64,000 nt of DNA from Alkalitalea saponilacus (GTDB taxonomy: Bacteria > Bacteroidota > Bacteroidia > Bacteroidales > Marinilabiliaceae), in contig NZ_FUYV01000011.1 of assembly GCF_900168165.1 (NCBI RefSeq), forward strand, positions 39,938 to 103,937, written 5' to 3'. Position numbers and translations under genes: made by a program. Shown here piece by piece: positions 25,560-34,822 of this stretch (positions are counted from its first letter, which is position 1; every line of letters begins with the position of its first letter). The notes under the pieces were generated by a model. That model was not told the origin of the DNA. It saw nothing but the letters and a program-made list of their open reading frames with translations, and searched no databases.

Positions 25560-27986
25560 CTATCTCAGCATTTCAAACATTCGCTCCAGTTCCAACTCAT
25601 CACTCACCAGAACCTGTCTTGCTTTACTTCCTTCAAAAGGTCCCACCACACCGGCTGCCTCCAGTTGATCTATGATTCTTCCGGCACGGTTATATCCAAT
25701 TGAAAACCGGCGCTGAATCAGTGATGTTGAGCCGCTTTGGTTGGCCACAACAACTCTTGCGGCTTCCTCAAACATGGGATCCCGTTTGGACAGATCCACC
25801 TCACCGGGTTCCTGGGTTCCGGTTTCACCCACGTACTCAGGTAGATGCATGGCCGTTGGATAGCCCCGTTGCTGACCAATGAAATCATTTACCTTTTCCA
25901 CCTCCGGTGTGTCGACAAATGCGCATTGCACCCTGATCAGGTCGCTTCCCTGCGAAATAAGCATATCTCCGCGTCCAATAAGTTGGTTTGCACCAGGCGA
26001 ATCGAGGATGGTGCGGCTATCGATCATAGATGCCACTTTAAAGGCGATCCTTGTGGGGAAGTTGGCTTTAATGACGCCGGTAATAATGTTGGTGGATGGG
26101 CGTTGCGTGGCAATAATCATATGAATACCAACAGCCCTTGCAAGCTGAGCTATTCGGGCAATGGGCAATTCAACCTCTTTCCCTGCTGTCATGATTAAAT
26201 CGGCAAACTCATCAATTATAACTATGATGTAGGGCAGAAAGTGGTGTCCCTTTTCGGGGTTCAGTTCTCGTTTAATGAATTTATGGTTATACTCCTTAAT
26301 ATTACGAGTGTGTGCTTTTTTGAGAAGATCATAACGATCCTCCATTTCAATGGTGAGCGAGTGTAAAGTATTTACCACTCGTTGAACATCGGTGATGATG
26401 GGTTCTTCCTCATCAGGCAGTTTTGCCAGAAAGTGTCGCTCTATTTTGCTGTATATGTTAAGTTCCACCTTTTTGGGATCCACCAAAACAAATTTTAATT
26501 GCGATGGATGTTTTTTATACAGAAGCGAAGTGATGATGGCATTCAAACCCACTGATTTACCCTGTCCGGTTGCACCGGCCACCAGAAGGTGAGGTGCTTT
26601 GGTTAAATCAAAAACGAAAGTCTCATTTGAGATTGTTTTTCCCAATGCCACAGGTAATTCGAACTTGGTGTTCTGGAATTTGCGTGAGGTTATAATCGAC
26701 TTCATGGAAACCACCTGCGGTTCTGAGTTGGGAACCTCTATTCCAATGGTTCCTTCTCCCGGGATGGGGGCAATAATCCGGATGCCCAGTGCTGCGAGCG
26801 AGAGGGCAATGTCATCCTCCAGGTTTTTGATTTTCGAGATTCTCACCCCCGGCATGGGAACGATTTCGTAAAGCGTGACGGTTGGACCAACTGTCGCTTT
26901 GATGCTTTTTATTTGTATTTTGTAATCCTCCAGAGTTTTTACAATCTTATTTTTATTGTAGATTAACTCCTCTTCTGTTACTTGTGACTGGCCACTTTTA
27001 TGATCGTCCAGCAAATCAAATGAGGGCATGATGTATGATGACAAATCGAGCGTAGGGTCATAATCACCCTGCGGCCTGTTTTCGCCAGTATGAATAATTT
27101 CTTCAGACGCCGCCTTTTCAATTTTTAGTTCAAGTTCATTATCAGGATGTTCCACCGGGAGTGCTTCGAACTTCTTTGCGGGTTTGATGTCAAATTGAAA
27201 CTCGTTCTCAGTCTCTTCTGTCGTGACAGAAGAGACGGCTTCAGTGATGCTTTCGTCTGCTTCCGCAGCATTGTTCTGCTCATTATTATCTGCTTCACTA
27301 TCAGAAGCCGTCATTGCGGTATCAACAAAATCATTCTCTTTAAAAATGGCTAGGTCTTTGCCAATCAACTTTCTGAATTTTATCAGAAACCATTCAAAAT
27401 TTATCGTCAGGTATATCACCAGCGAGATCAGAATCAGGATAAATGTTCCAATGTGCCCGATAGTAGAAATGAGCCAGTGGCTCACGTGAAATCCATGGGC
27501 TCCACCAAGAAGCAGGTATTTGTCTTCCATGGTCTCCATAAAAAAGAATCCCATGGAAACTGAGACCCATATTGTAATAATTGACGCGTGAATCAGGGTT
27601 TTGCTCAGAGGCAAAACCCGTGCACCCAATAGCCTGAATCCGGTAATAAAAAGAAGAAAGACGAAAGAGAACGAAGCCAGTCCGAACCATTTATTTACCA
27701 TCAAATCTGCAAACCAGGCACCAATTTTCCCTGTTACATTATCCACCTGTATGGATGTATCTTTAATTAAATCAACGAATTGGAGATCGAATTTGCTGCG
27801 ATCGGCATATCCAGAATTAAAAAAAGAGAAGAATGCCACAGCCAGGTAGAATGAAAAAGCAACAATAATCAAACCCGTGGCAAACCTGAATTTGTAATTC
27901 TTAAAACTCTCTTTCAGAGATGCCAGAGGATTTTTGAATCTTCGCTTTCCGTTTGCTGTTCTGCTTTTTTTTGATTTTGATGCCAT
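25560..27986 (-). CDS. ftsK: DNA translocase FtsK/SpoIIIE
   Basis: The 808-aa protein has a basic N-terminus, four membrane spans (about residues 35-205), an acidic linker, and the motor with Walker A LLVAGATGQGKSVGLNAI and Walker B YIIVIIDEFADLIM. The FtsK-specific ATQRPSTNIITGVIKANFPTRIAFKV region and a C-terminal winged-helix gamma domain (GSTSLIQRRFSIGYNRAGRIIDQLEAAGVVGP) follow. It pumps DNA at the septum and guides XerCD dimer resolution. Length fits the short-linker class. Confidence 0.97.
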   Translation of the reverse strand: MASKSKKSRTANGKRRFKNPLASLKESFKNYKFRFATGLIIVAFSFYLAVAFFSFFNSGYADRSKFDLQFVDLIKDTSIQVDNVTGKIGAWFADLMVNKWFGLASFSFVFLLFITGFRLLGARVLPLSKTLIHASIITIWVSVSMGFFFMETMEDKYLLLGGAHGFHVSHWLISTIGHIGTFILILISLVIYLTINFEWFLIKFRKLIGKDLAIFKENDFVDTAMTASDSEADNNEQNNAAEADESITEAVSSVTTEETENEFQFDIKPAKKFEALPVEHPDNELELKIEKAASEEIIHTGENRPQGDYDPTLDLSSYIMPSFDLLDDHKSGQSQVTEEELIYNKNKIVKTLEDYKIQIKSIKATVGPTVTLYEIVPMPGVRISKIKNLEDDIALSLAALGIRIIAPIPGEGTIGIEVPNSEPQVVSMKSIITSRKFQNTKFELPVALGKTISNETFVFDLTKAPHLLVAGATGQGKSVGLNAIITSLLYKKHPSQLKFVLVDPKKVELNIYSKIERHFLAKLPDEEEPIITDVQRVVNTLHSLTIEMEDRYDLLKKAHTRNIKEYNHKFIKRELNPEKGHHFLPYIIVIIDEFADLIMTAGKEVELPIARIAQLARAVGIHMIIATQRPSTNIITGVIKANFPTRIAFKVASMIDSRTILDSPGANQLIGRGDMLISQGSDLIRVQCAFVDTPEVEKVNDFIGQQRGYPTAMHLPEYVGETGTQEPGEVDLSKRDPMFEEAARVVVANQSGSTSLIQRRFSIGYNRAGRIIDQLEAAGVVGPFEGSKARQVLVSDELELERMFEMLR

Positions 27987-28189
27987 ATATAAATTTATGT
28001 TTCAGAGTATGATGGTTCTTGAAATTGTAGCGGGCCTGTTTTTTTTAACCTGTATTATTTATTGCAACAGATATTTGGTGAAACGAAGTTCAACCCGTTT
28101 AACTATGCAGGTTAAAATCAACTTGTAAAAATAGTAAAGCATTTACTATTTATGAAGATAATAACGGAAAGATTTAGTGCTTTATTGGA

Positions 28190-28912
28190 TCAGTTGAAAA
28201 CTGTTTTGATCAACTCTTCAACTTCTTCAAGGGAGGATTGTTCGTAATTGGCCGGTACCATGAAGAAAACATCAGGATGAGATTCTTCAACGACTCTTTG
28301 CGCTTCAAGGTGAAAGATTACGTTTTCATATGTTAACTGGAATTCCATGATGAGTCCCGGTATCATGTCAAATGGAGTATTTCGGTTGGGGTTTTCAATT
28401 CCAATTTCGTTGGAGTACCAGATTCTGATCTCCGGACTCCCGGAATTATCTGGAGGTATTTGTGCCAAATGACATGTGAAACCAGCAATCTCTTTCTCCT
28501 TGTTTTTAATATATTCAACTTTTCTTGAATGGTCATCATCAAAAATGAACATATTATCAGACTTTGAACTTGGAACATATATTCTTCTTTCCAGAATTTT
28601 CAAAAGTGTGTAGAAGCTGTCGCTTTCCTGATTGTGGATAAAATCAAGAGCGTATAAGTTCATGTTACCTTTGAACATGATTCTTTGGTTTCCATTGCTA
28701 AAATGAAGAGACATCTGGTTAGGGAACAAAAAAGAAAGCGCGCTACTGACCTGTTCCGGATATGTAATATTATAAATGATGGTACCTTCTGTAATGCCTT
28801 TCACTGCTGCAGGTCTTCGATCTAATTTACAACCTGATAAAACAGCGATGATCAATACAACTGTTAATAATTTTATGCGGTTCTTTAGTATCATATGTGT
28901 ATTCCCGTTCAT
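28190..28912 (-). CDS. Putative lipoprotein of unknown function (GLPGLI/DUF4412-like)
   Basis: The 240-aa product has a lipoprotein signal (ILKNRIKLLTVVLIIAVLSGCK; lipobox LSGC). An internal ATG at 28894 would give a tighter signal. The mature part has GTIIYNITYPEQV, KGNMNLYALDF, KEIAGFTCHLAQI and IRIWYSNEIGIENP, a pattern similar to the GLPGLI/DUF4412 group of Bacteroidota periplasmic proteins. It is transcribed away from argF. Confidence 0.65.
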   Translation of the reverse strand: MNGNTHMILKNRIKLLTVVLIIAVLSGCKLDRRPAAVKGITEGTIIYNITYPEQVSSALSFLFPNQMSLHFSNGNQRIMFKGNMNLYALDFIHNQESDSFYTLLKILERRIYVPSSKSDNMFIFDDDHSRKVEYIKNKEKEIAGFTCHLAQIPPDNSGSPEIRIWYSNEIGIENPNRNTPFDMIPGLIMEFQLTYENVIFHLEAQRVVEESHPDVFFMVPANYEQSSLEEVEELIKTVFN

Positions 28913-29112
28913 AGCAGGTCAAAGATAGCAAAATTAGACGTACAGCCTTAACCGTTTATCTGCATTTGGGAGTGTTTGGTCAAAATTCATTCCAGTTTGT
29001 TCCTGAGATTCTGAATAAGAATATTTTTTTACTTCCGCTGGTTTTCCAGTCTCTCAAATAATCAGTAATTTTATAATTGGAGTACACTTAAAACGACTAA
29101 AACCTGTCTGCT

Positions 29113-30114
29113 ATGCATAAAGATTTAAGTAATCGTCATTTTTTAACCCTGTTGGATTTTACATCCGATGAGATTCTGTATCTACTGGAACTGGCAGAGC
29201 GCCTTAAATTCACCAAGAAGAATGGCACCGAAGTACAAATGCTGAAGGGGAGGAACATTGCATTGATTTTTGAGAAAAGTTCAACCAGGACGCGTTGTGC
29301 ATTTGAAGTTGCTGCATACGATCAGGGAGCAAACGTTACCTATCTGGCTCCTTCCGGATCGCAGATAGGAGAGAAGGAGTCCATGAAGGATACTGCCAGG
29401 GTTTTAGGCAGAATGTATGATGCCATTCAATACAGGGGTTATGGTCAGAGCGTGGTAGAAGAGCTTGCGAAATATGCCGGCGTTCCGGTATGGAATGGTT
29501 TAACCGATGAGTTTCATCCAACTCAGGTGTTGGCTGACTTCCTCACAATCAGAGAGCATTGCGAACGCCCTTTGAATGAAGTATCGATGGCATATTTGGG
29601 TGATGCCAGGAACAATATGGCCAATTCATTAATGGTTGGTGGAGCGAAAATGGGGATGGATATGCGGATTGTCGGTCCGCGATCGCTTCAACCGGAAAAG
29701 AGTCTGGTTCATAAATGCGAGGAAATGGCACGAAACAGCGGAGGAAAAATAACCATTACCGATAATCTGGAAGCTGGCGTTAAAGGTGCCGATTTTTTAT
29801 ATACCGATGTATGGGTATCCATGGGTGAATCTGCTCAGGTGTGGAAAGATCGGATTGATCTTCTTAAACCATATCAGGTAAATAGACGTACTATGGATCT
29901 GACTGGCAATGGAAACTGTTGTTTCCTTCACTGCTTGCCGGCTTTTCATAATCGGGAAACCAAAACAGGAGAGGAGATATACCAACAATTCGGCCTGGAC
30001 GGGATGGAGGTTACAGATGATGTTTTTGAATCAGCTGCATCCATCGTGTTTGATCAGGCAGAGAATCGTCTACATACCATTAAAGCAGTTATGGTTGCGA
30101 CTCTTGGAAAATAA
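29113..30114 (+). CDS. argF: Ornithine carbamoyltransferase
   Basis: The 333-aa enzyme contains the carbamoyl-phosphate loop SSTRTRC, the QYRGYGQ and HPTQ motifs, and the ornithine/catalytic [10 protein letters not shown] motif near residue 275. It resembles the classic ArgI/ArcB type rather than the acetyl- or succinyl-ornithine transcarbamylases many Bacteroidales use. It stands alone, with no arginine genes nearby, so an anabolic or catabolic role (with ArcA/ArcC elsewhere) cannot be decided. A weak TATAATTG -7-like element lies 34 bases upstream. Confidence 0.95.
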   Translation: MHKDLSNRHFLTLLDFTSDEILYLLELAERLKFTKKNGTEVQMLKGRNIALIFEKSSTRTRCAFEVAAYDQGANVTYLAPSGSQIGEKESMKDTARVLGRMYDAIQYRGYGQSVVEELAKYAGVPVWNGLTDEFHPTQVLADFLTIREHCERPLNEVSMAYLGDARNNMANSLMVGGAKMGMDMRIVGPRSLQPEKSLVHKCEEMARNSGGKITITDNLEAGVKGADFLYTDVWVSMGESAQVWKDRIDLLKPYQVNRRTMDLTGNGNCCFLHCLPAFHNRETKTGEEIYQQFGLDGMEVTDDVFESAASIVFDQAENRLHTIKAVMVATLGK

Positions 30115-30196
30115 AAAGAATGAAACATGAACTTACTGAATAGAAATATTATCAGGCACTTTTCTTTTAAATTATTTAATAAATTATGGTTTTAAT

Positions 30197-30227
30197 TTTG
30201 AATTGATATAAAATGAATCTAATTTTG
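30197..30227 (+). promoter_or_regulatory. asnA promoter (TTTG-N19-TAATTTTG)
   Basis: TTTG at 30197-30200 and TAATTTTG at 30220-30227 are separated by 19 bases, matching the Bacteroidota housekeeping promoter exactly. A second TAATTTTG at 30193-30200 supplies the -33 TTTG of this promoter and could itself be a -7 element. The start codon follows 53 bases downstream. Confidence 0.75.
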
Positions 30228-30280
30228 CGTTTTAGTGTTTGATTTAATAACAAAGGCATAAAGCCAATCTGACTGAAATC

Positions 30281-31321
30281 ATGAGAGATTTACTCTATAT
30301 TCCGGAGAATTATAAATCATTGCTCGATCTGAAGCAAACTGAACATGCGATAACTATCATCAAGGATTCATTTCAAACATTTTTGTCGGCTGATTTACGC
30401 TTGCGACGCGTAACAGCACCGCTTTTTGTATTAAAGGGTACCGGGTTGAACGATGACTTATCAGGGAAAGAGCGTCCGGTTACATTCCCGGTTCGTGGTA
30501 TGGGTAACAGAGAGGTTGAAGTAGTGCACAGTCTTGCAAAATGGAAACGCATGATGCTGGCCGATTATGAAATTGAGCCGGGATATGGAATATACACTGA
30601 CATGAATGCCATTCGTCCGGATGAAGATCTGGACAATACCCATTCAATTTATGTAGATCAGTGGGACTGGGAACGCCACATTCGGGAAAAAGATCGCAAC
30701 CTTGATTACCTTAAATCTGTGGTCGTGCGAATTTTTGAAGTGATGAAGCGCACTGAATTTGTCGTGTATGAAAAGTATCCTAATATTAAACCAATTTTGC
30801 CCGAAGAAATTACCTTCATACATGCAGAAGAGTTGTATGATATGTATCCTAACTTAAGTTCTAAAGATCGGGAAGATGCCATTACCCGTAAATACGGGGC
30901 AGTATTTATTATTGGTATAGGAGGAGATATGCCTTGCGGAGAGCCACATGATGGACGCGCGCCGGATTACGACGATTGGAGTACTCCAACTGTTAATAAC
31001 TTCATCGGCTTAAATGGGGACATATTATTATGGAATCCAATTCTAAAGAAGGCCTTCGAGATATCATCCATGGGAATAAGGGTTGATGCTGAAGTATTAA
31101 AACGTCAGCTCACGCTTCGGAATGAAGAGAAGCGCATGGCGCTGATGTTTCATCAGCGCCTGATAAATAACGAACTTCCTTTAAGTATAGGTGGGGGCAT
31201 TGGTCAGTCAAGACTTTGCATGTTTTTTCTTAGGAAAGCTCATATTGGTGAAATTCAAGCCAGTATATGGCCAGATGAAATGCGGCAGGTGTGCAAAAGA
31301 AATAACATTGTATTGGTTTAA
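30281..31321 (+). CDS. asnA: Aspartate--ammonia ligase (asparagine synthetase A)
   Basis: The 346-aa protein matches AsnA throughout: FLSADLRLRRVTAPLFVL, the EVVHSLAKWKRMML and YVDQWDWE segments, ITRKYGAVFIIGIGGDMPCGEPHDGRAPDYDDW, and the class II synthetase-like C-terminus GGGIGQSRLCMFFLRKAHIGEIQ. It makes asparagine from aspartate, ammonia and ATP. A consensus promoter lies upstream and a terminator 216 bases downstream. Confidence 0.96.
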   Translation: MRDLLYIPENYKSLLDLKQTEHAITIIKDSFQTFLSADLRLRRVTAPLFVLKGTGLNDDLSGKERPVTFPVRGMGNREVEVVHSLAKWKRMMLADYEIEPGYGIYTDMNAIRPDEDLDNTHSIYVDQWDWERHIREKDRNLDYLKSVVVRIFEVMKRTEFVVYEKYPNIKPILPEEITFIHAEELYDMYPNLSSKDREDAITRKYGAVFIIGIGGDMPCGEPHDGRAPDYDDWSTPTVNNFIGLNGDILLWNPILKKAFEISSMGIRVDAEVLKRQLTLRNEEKRMALMFHQRLINNELPLSIGGGIGQSRLCMFFLRKAHIGEIQASIWPDEMRQVCKRNNIVLV

Positions 31322-31536
31322 CAAGGATTTTTTAAGTTACGTACCAGTAAAAGAATAACCAATTCGTTATTTTTTAATTAAAATGATGAATTATAAAACA
31401 TCTGCATATCTATACTAAAATTTACACTTTTTGTGATTTGATATGTCCTTGATCTACAGATGTTTATCAGAGTTGGGTGTAAGAGATTTTTTATCACATA
31501 TTCTGCTAGAAAGGACATTCTGAAAGGGTTTCCAAT

Positions 31537-31568
31537 AAAAAAAATGCATTTACGAATGCATTTTTTTT
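31537..31568 (+). terminator. Intrinsic terminator between asnA and HU gene
   Basis: AAAAAAAATGCATT and AATGCATTTTTTTT pair around a 4-base loop and end in eight T. It lies downstream of asnA and just before the HU promoter. Apart from this and the promoter, the 338-base gap holds nothing I can identify. Confidence 0.75.
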
Positions 31569-31577
31569 GCTTCTAAA

Positions 31578-31608
31578 TTTGGAAGACACTATAAATACTC
31601 TATATTTG
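31578..31608 (+). promoter_or_regulatory. HU gene promoter (TTTG-N19-TATATTTG)
   Basis: TTTG at 31578-31581 and TATATTTG at 31601-31608, spaced by 19 bases, form a perfect Bacteroidota promoter. The start codon of the HU gene lies 51 bases downstream, consistent with strong constitutive expression. Confidence 0.85.
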
Positions 31609-31659
31609 TGATGGTAAGATTAAAAACCTAGTTTTTAACCCTAAAATTAAATTTTTATT

Positions 31660-31932
31660 ATGAACAAGGCTCAATTAATCGATGCAATTGCTGGCGACTC
31701 AGGTCTGACCAAAGCAGATGCAAAAAAAGCGTTAGATGCTTTCTTAAAAGTAACTGGAGATGCTCTTAAATCAGGAGATCGCGTTACATTAGTAGGATTC
31801 GGTTCTTTTGGTGTTTCTGAGAGAAGCGCACGTACCGGTCGTAACCCTCAAACCGGAAAGGAAATTACCATTCCTGCCAAGAAAGTAATTAAATTTAAAG
31901 CTGGTAGCGAATTGACTGATTCGGTTAACTAG
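31660..31932 (+). CDS. hup: HU-family DNA-binding protein
   Basis: The 90-aa protein has the HU/IHF layout: helical N-terminus [31 protein letters not shown], the [23 protein letters not shown] core, the DNA-binding arm [17 protein letters not shown] and a C-terminal helix [13 protein letters not shown]. It bends and compacts DNA as a homodimer. It is a stand-alone gene with its own strong promoter and terminator. Confidence 0.97.
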   Translation: MNKAQLIDAIAGDSGLTKADAKKALDAFLKVTGDALKSGDRVTLVGFGSFGVSERSARTGRNPQTGKEITIPAKKVIKFKAGSELTDSVN

Positions 31933-31954
31933 TGACGATTTTTTTCAAGATTTG

Positions 31955-31989
31955 AAAAAGAGGGTACCTGATGGGCTCTCTTTTTTTTT
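31955..31989 (+). terminator. HU gene terminator
   Basis: AAAAAGAG at 31955-31962 pairs with CTCTTTTT at 31978-31985 across a 15-base loop, followed by further T. It overlaps any 5' extension of the next frame, which is one reason to start the methyltransferase at 32015. Confidence 0.6.
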
Positions 31990-32014
31990 GGGGTTGAAAC
32001 AAAATATATCTGCC

Positions 32015-32728
32015 ATGTTGCGTAAACCTGAAAATCTCACCCGTGATCAGTTGCAAAAACTCATTGAGTTTTTGAAGACTCTTAAATCTGAAGATAGGAT
32101 TAGTACTTTTGAAAAGGTTTTAGATCAAAGAACAAATTACTTCACTGTTTTGATGGAAAACATTGACCATCCTCACAACATCAGTGCAGTGCTGAGAAGT
32201 TGCGATTGTTTTGGAGTGCAGAATGTAAATCTGGTTGATGATCGGGCAGAATATTCTGTAAACCGGAAAGTTGCTATGGGTTCTTCTAAATGGTTAACAC
32301 TAACAAAGTATACAAAACACCAAAACAACAAGAGAAAAGCCCTTGAAGACTTAAAGTCGATGGGTTATCGCCTGGTGGTTACTACGCCAGACGAGGGAGC
32401 TGTCTCCATTCAGGATTTTGACATCTCAAAAGGCCCCGCAGCTTTTGTTTTTGGTACCGAATTAACAGGCGTTTCTCCCGAGGCTAGTGAAATGGCTGAT
32501 GAATATTTAACCATACCTATGTATGGCTTTACCGAAAGTCTAAATTTATCTGTTTCAGTTGCCATTATTTTGCAAACTGTTACATCAAAATTACGAAACT
32601 CATCAATTTATTGGGGGTTGCCCGACCATGAAAAGGAATTGGTTATGCTGAATTGGCTGAGAAAATCAACACCCCGAATCGAAATTGTAGAGAATCGTTT
32701 CTTTAATCAAATTTCAAATTGTGATTAA
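32015..32728 (+). CDS. TrmH/SpoU-family RNA 2'-O-methyltransferase
   Basis: I start this at ATG 32015 (237 aa; MLRKPENLTRDQLQKL). The frame runs back to a TTG at 31952 through the HU terminator, which is unlikely to be translated. SpoU motifs are ENIDHPHNISAVLRSCDCFGVQNV, AAFVFGTELTGVSPEASEMADEYLTIPMYGFTESLNLSVSVAIIL. The knot fold binds SAM and methylates ribose in tRNA (Gm18 for TrmH) or rRNA. The sequence is closest in layout to TrmH, but substrate is not certain. Confidence 0.9.
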   Translation: MLRKPENLTRDQLQKLIEFLKTLKSEDRISTFEKVLDQRTNYFTVLMENIDHPHNISAVLRSCDCFGVQNVNLVDDRAEYSVNRKVAMGSSKWLTLTKYTKHQNNKRKALEDLKSMGYRLVVTTPDEGAVSIQDFDISKGPAAFVFGTELTGVSPEASEMADEYLTIPMYGFTESLNLSVSVAIILQTVTSKLRNSSIYWGLPDHEKELVMLNWLRKSTPRIEIVENRFFNQISNCD

Positions 32729-32832
32729 ATAGTTGGTCTTTAGGATTCAGCACTACATCTTTTATTCTGATATACTGCATCACGAATTTAGCCGTTACTA
32801 ACTTTTATATAACCATTATATCAAACTTTACG

Positions 32833-32840
32833 TATGTTTG
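32833..32840 (+). promoter_or_regulatory. Candidate -7 element of the LytTR regulator gene
   Basis: TATGTTTG is an exact TAnnTTTG match 91 bases before the chosen start at 32932. No TTTG is present at 19-20 bases upstream, so the promoter is provisional. It lies upstream of 32851, where the reading frame opens. Confidence 0.35.
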
Positions 32841-32931
32841 TGTAAGATATTTGTTTATTTATCCAAAAAAAGAGTGTGTTGGTCATCTTTTTTACGATAA
32901 TATTTTCTACTTTTGGGAAAAATCTGGCTCT

Positions 32932-33645
32932 ATGAATTGTATAATTGTTGATGATGATAATCTGTCTATTAAGATAATAGAGGAATTTGTTGGAAGAACT
33001 GAAGGCTTAAGGCTTCTCGGTACTTTTTCGAGTGCTGTGGAGGCTGTCAATAAATTGAATGCCCCGGACAGTGAGACCTTACATTTGATATTTCTTGATA
33101 TCGAAATGCCTGAGATGTCCGGAATAGAGTTTCTTAAAGCATTGAACATCATTCCACAGGTTATTATCTACTCCTCAGAGGAAAAATATGCCTTGGAATC
33201 TTATGAGTACGACGTTACAGACTACCTATTAAAGCCGGTTCAATACGGTCGCTTTATAAAAGCGGTGAATCGTGCCAGGGAAAGATTCGAAAAGAAGGAG
33301 AGCCCCGTAAAGGAAAGCACAGAAATTTTTATTAAGAATAACTCCTCGCTGGTACGTGTTAAGTACGATGATATTCTTTGGATTGAGGCGCTTGAAAATT
33401 ACGTTGTGGTGAATACTTTTAAGGAAAAGTTCACCATTCACTTTACCATGAAGTCCATTACAGAACGGATGCCCTCAGATAAGTTTATGCGAATTCACCG
33501 TTCATATATCGTAAATTTTAATAAGATTAAAGCCATTGAGGATAGTTCAGTCATTATTAAGACAGATACCGGAAATAAAATCATTCCTATCGGAAAATCA
33601 TACAGGGATAAATTACTTGATGATATTAATCTGATTACAAAGTAG
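32932..33645 (+). CDS. LytTR-family response regulator
   Basis: I choose ATG 32932 (237 aa; MNCIIVDDDNLSI), since the receiver domain begins there; the open frame from 32851 adds a non-homologous leader. Receiver features are the acidic VDDDN pair, phospho-acceptor in LIFLDIEMPEMSG and the YLLKPVQYGRF Lys. The LytTR DNA-binding domain occupies about 125-237 (ILWIEALENYVVVNT, FMRIHRSYIVNFNKI). Partner kinases of this class are usually LytS/HisKA_7-type; none is adjacent. Confidence 0.93.
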   Translation: MNCIIVDDDNLSIKIIEEFVGRTEGLRLLGTFSSAVEAVNKLNAPDSETLHLIFLDIEMPEMSGIEFLKALNIIPQVIIYSSEEKYALESYEYDVTDYLLKPVQYGRFIKAVNRARERFEKKESPVKESTEIFIKNNSSLVRVKYDDILWIEALENYVVVNTFKEKFTIHFTMKSITERMPSDKFMRIHRSYIVNFNKIKAIEDSSVIIKTDTGNKIIPIGKSYRDKLLDDINLITK

Positions 33646-33665
33646 AAATAGAGTCTTTATAATAT

Positions 33666-33694
33666 AAAAAGAGGTGCACAGCACCTCTTTTTTT
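33666..33694 (+). terminator. Intrinsic terminator after the LytTR gene
   Basis: AAAAAGAGGTGC pairs perfectly with GCACCTCTTTTT around ACA, followed by T. It ends the response-regulator transcript 21 bases after its stop codon. Confidence 0.9.
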
Positions 33695-33738
33695 GTTTTA
33701 CCGGTTTTCATCAGAAACATTTTTCAGATATTTGTAAA

Positions 33739-34374
33739 ATGAACATGAATCCTGTAATTGATGGAATGATCGTGGGCTTTTCCGCATCAGTTCCTCTCGG
33801 CCCCATAGGTGTTTTGTGCATCCAGAGAACTCTTCAACGAGGTCGCTTGTCGGGTTTTGTCTCCGGTTTGGGAGCAGCTGTATCTGATACAATATACGCC
33901 ATTATTGCAGGATTTAGTCTTTCATTCATTGTTGCATTTATTGAAGAACATGTGATATGGATGCAGCTGATTGGCGCAACGGTATTAATAATACTTGGCG
34001 TACACATATTCAGAAGTAACCCCGCTGTGCAACTTCGACGTCAACGACGTCGAAAATCAAGTTATTTGCAGGATTTTTTTTCAACGATGTTGCTGACAAT
34101 CAGTAATCCTTTGGCTCTGTTTTTGTTTTTGGCTTTTTTTGCAGGTTTGCGGGTTGTGGATCCGGCCATGGGATTGGCTGGTCAGTTAACGCTTGTAGGA
34201 GGAGTTTTAATTGGTGCATCTTCGTGGTGGCTTCTGTTGACTACCATTGTAGGTTTTTTTCAGGCCGCTGTAAATCTTCGACGTCTTTTCTGGATTAATA
34301 AGATAGCAGGAGCGACCATCATTGTACTTGTGATTATTGCACTTATGGTGTGGTTAATCAGAAGCATGGTCTGA
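33739..34374 (+). CDS. LysE-family amino-acid/metabolite exporter
   Basis: The 211-aa protein has about six membrane spans and the LysE/RhtB N-terminal signature GFSASVPLGPIGVLCIQRTLQRGRLSGFVSGLGAAVSDTIYA. A middle segment, LTISNPLALFLFLAFFAGL, follows. Members export basic or neutral amino acids. No regulator of the LysG type is adjacent, so the substrate is unknown. Confidence 0.9.
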   Translation: MNMNPVIDGMIVGFSASVPLGPIGVLCIQRTLQRGRLSGFVSGLGAAVSDTIYAIIAGFSLSFIVAFIEEHVIWMQLIGATVLIILGVHIFRSNPAVQLRRQRRRKSSYLQDFFSTMLLTISNPLALFLFLAFFAGLRVVDPAMGLAGQLTLVGGVLIGASSWWLLLTTIVGFFQAAVNLRRLFWINKIAGATIIVLVIIALMVWLIRSMV

Positions 34375-34382
34375 ATCTACCC

Positions 34383-34402
34383 AGAGAACCATCTCTTTTT
34401 TT
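34383..34402. terminator. Weak terminator between convergent genes
   Basis: AGAGA pairs with TCTCT around ACCA, followed by a T run. It lies 8 bases after the LysE stop. The stem is short (5-6 bp). Confidence 0.4.
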
Positions 34403-34806
34403 CAGAAAAGCTTTTCGAGTCGGTGTTTTAGTTTTTCTGGAATTCGCCCCGGCCTGCGGGTTGTTGCATCCAAAAATGCATGTGTTGTTGAGCCTTCGGC
34501 AACAAGCTCTCCCCGGCTATTATGAATGATGTATTTAAATGTAGTTCTTACCAGTGGCATCTCTTCCAGCCTGGTGGTAATGGTAAGTATTTCCTCGTAT
34601 CTGGCCGGGTGTTTATACTTTACCTGAAGCTCTGAAAGTGGTAACATAATACCCTCATCTTCCATTTTGCTATAGGGAAGACCAATTTCCCGAAAAAGTT
34701 CAGATCTCCCAATTTCAAACCACGATGGATAAACAGCGTTATTAACAATACCCATTTGGTCGGTTTCTCCGTAACGAACTCTGATTTCGGTTTTATTGAT
34801 AAGCAT
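34402..34806 (-). CDS. Acyl-CoA thioesterase, 4-hydroxybenzoyl-CoA thioesterase fold (YbgC/FadM)
   Basis: The 134-aa hotdog-fold protein contains the family motif VRYGETDQMGIVNNAVYPSWFEIGRSELFRE, with the catalytic Asp in the ETDQMG turn. Further features are LSELQVKYKHPARYEEILTITTRLEEMP and a C-terminal STTHAFLDATTRRPGRIPE. It hydrolyses acyl-CoA esters. It lies 16 bases downstream of the SDR gene on the same strand, so the two are probably co-transcribed. Confidence 0.93.
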   Translation of the reverse strand: MLINKTEIRVRYGETDQMGIVNNAVYPSWFEIGRSELFREIGLPYSKMEDEGIMLPLSELQVKYKHPARYEEILTITTRLEEMPLVRTTFKYIIHNSRGELVAEGSTTHAFLDATTRRPGRIPEKLKHRLEKLF

Positions 34807-34822
34807 AATTGAAATTTCAGTT

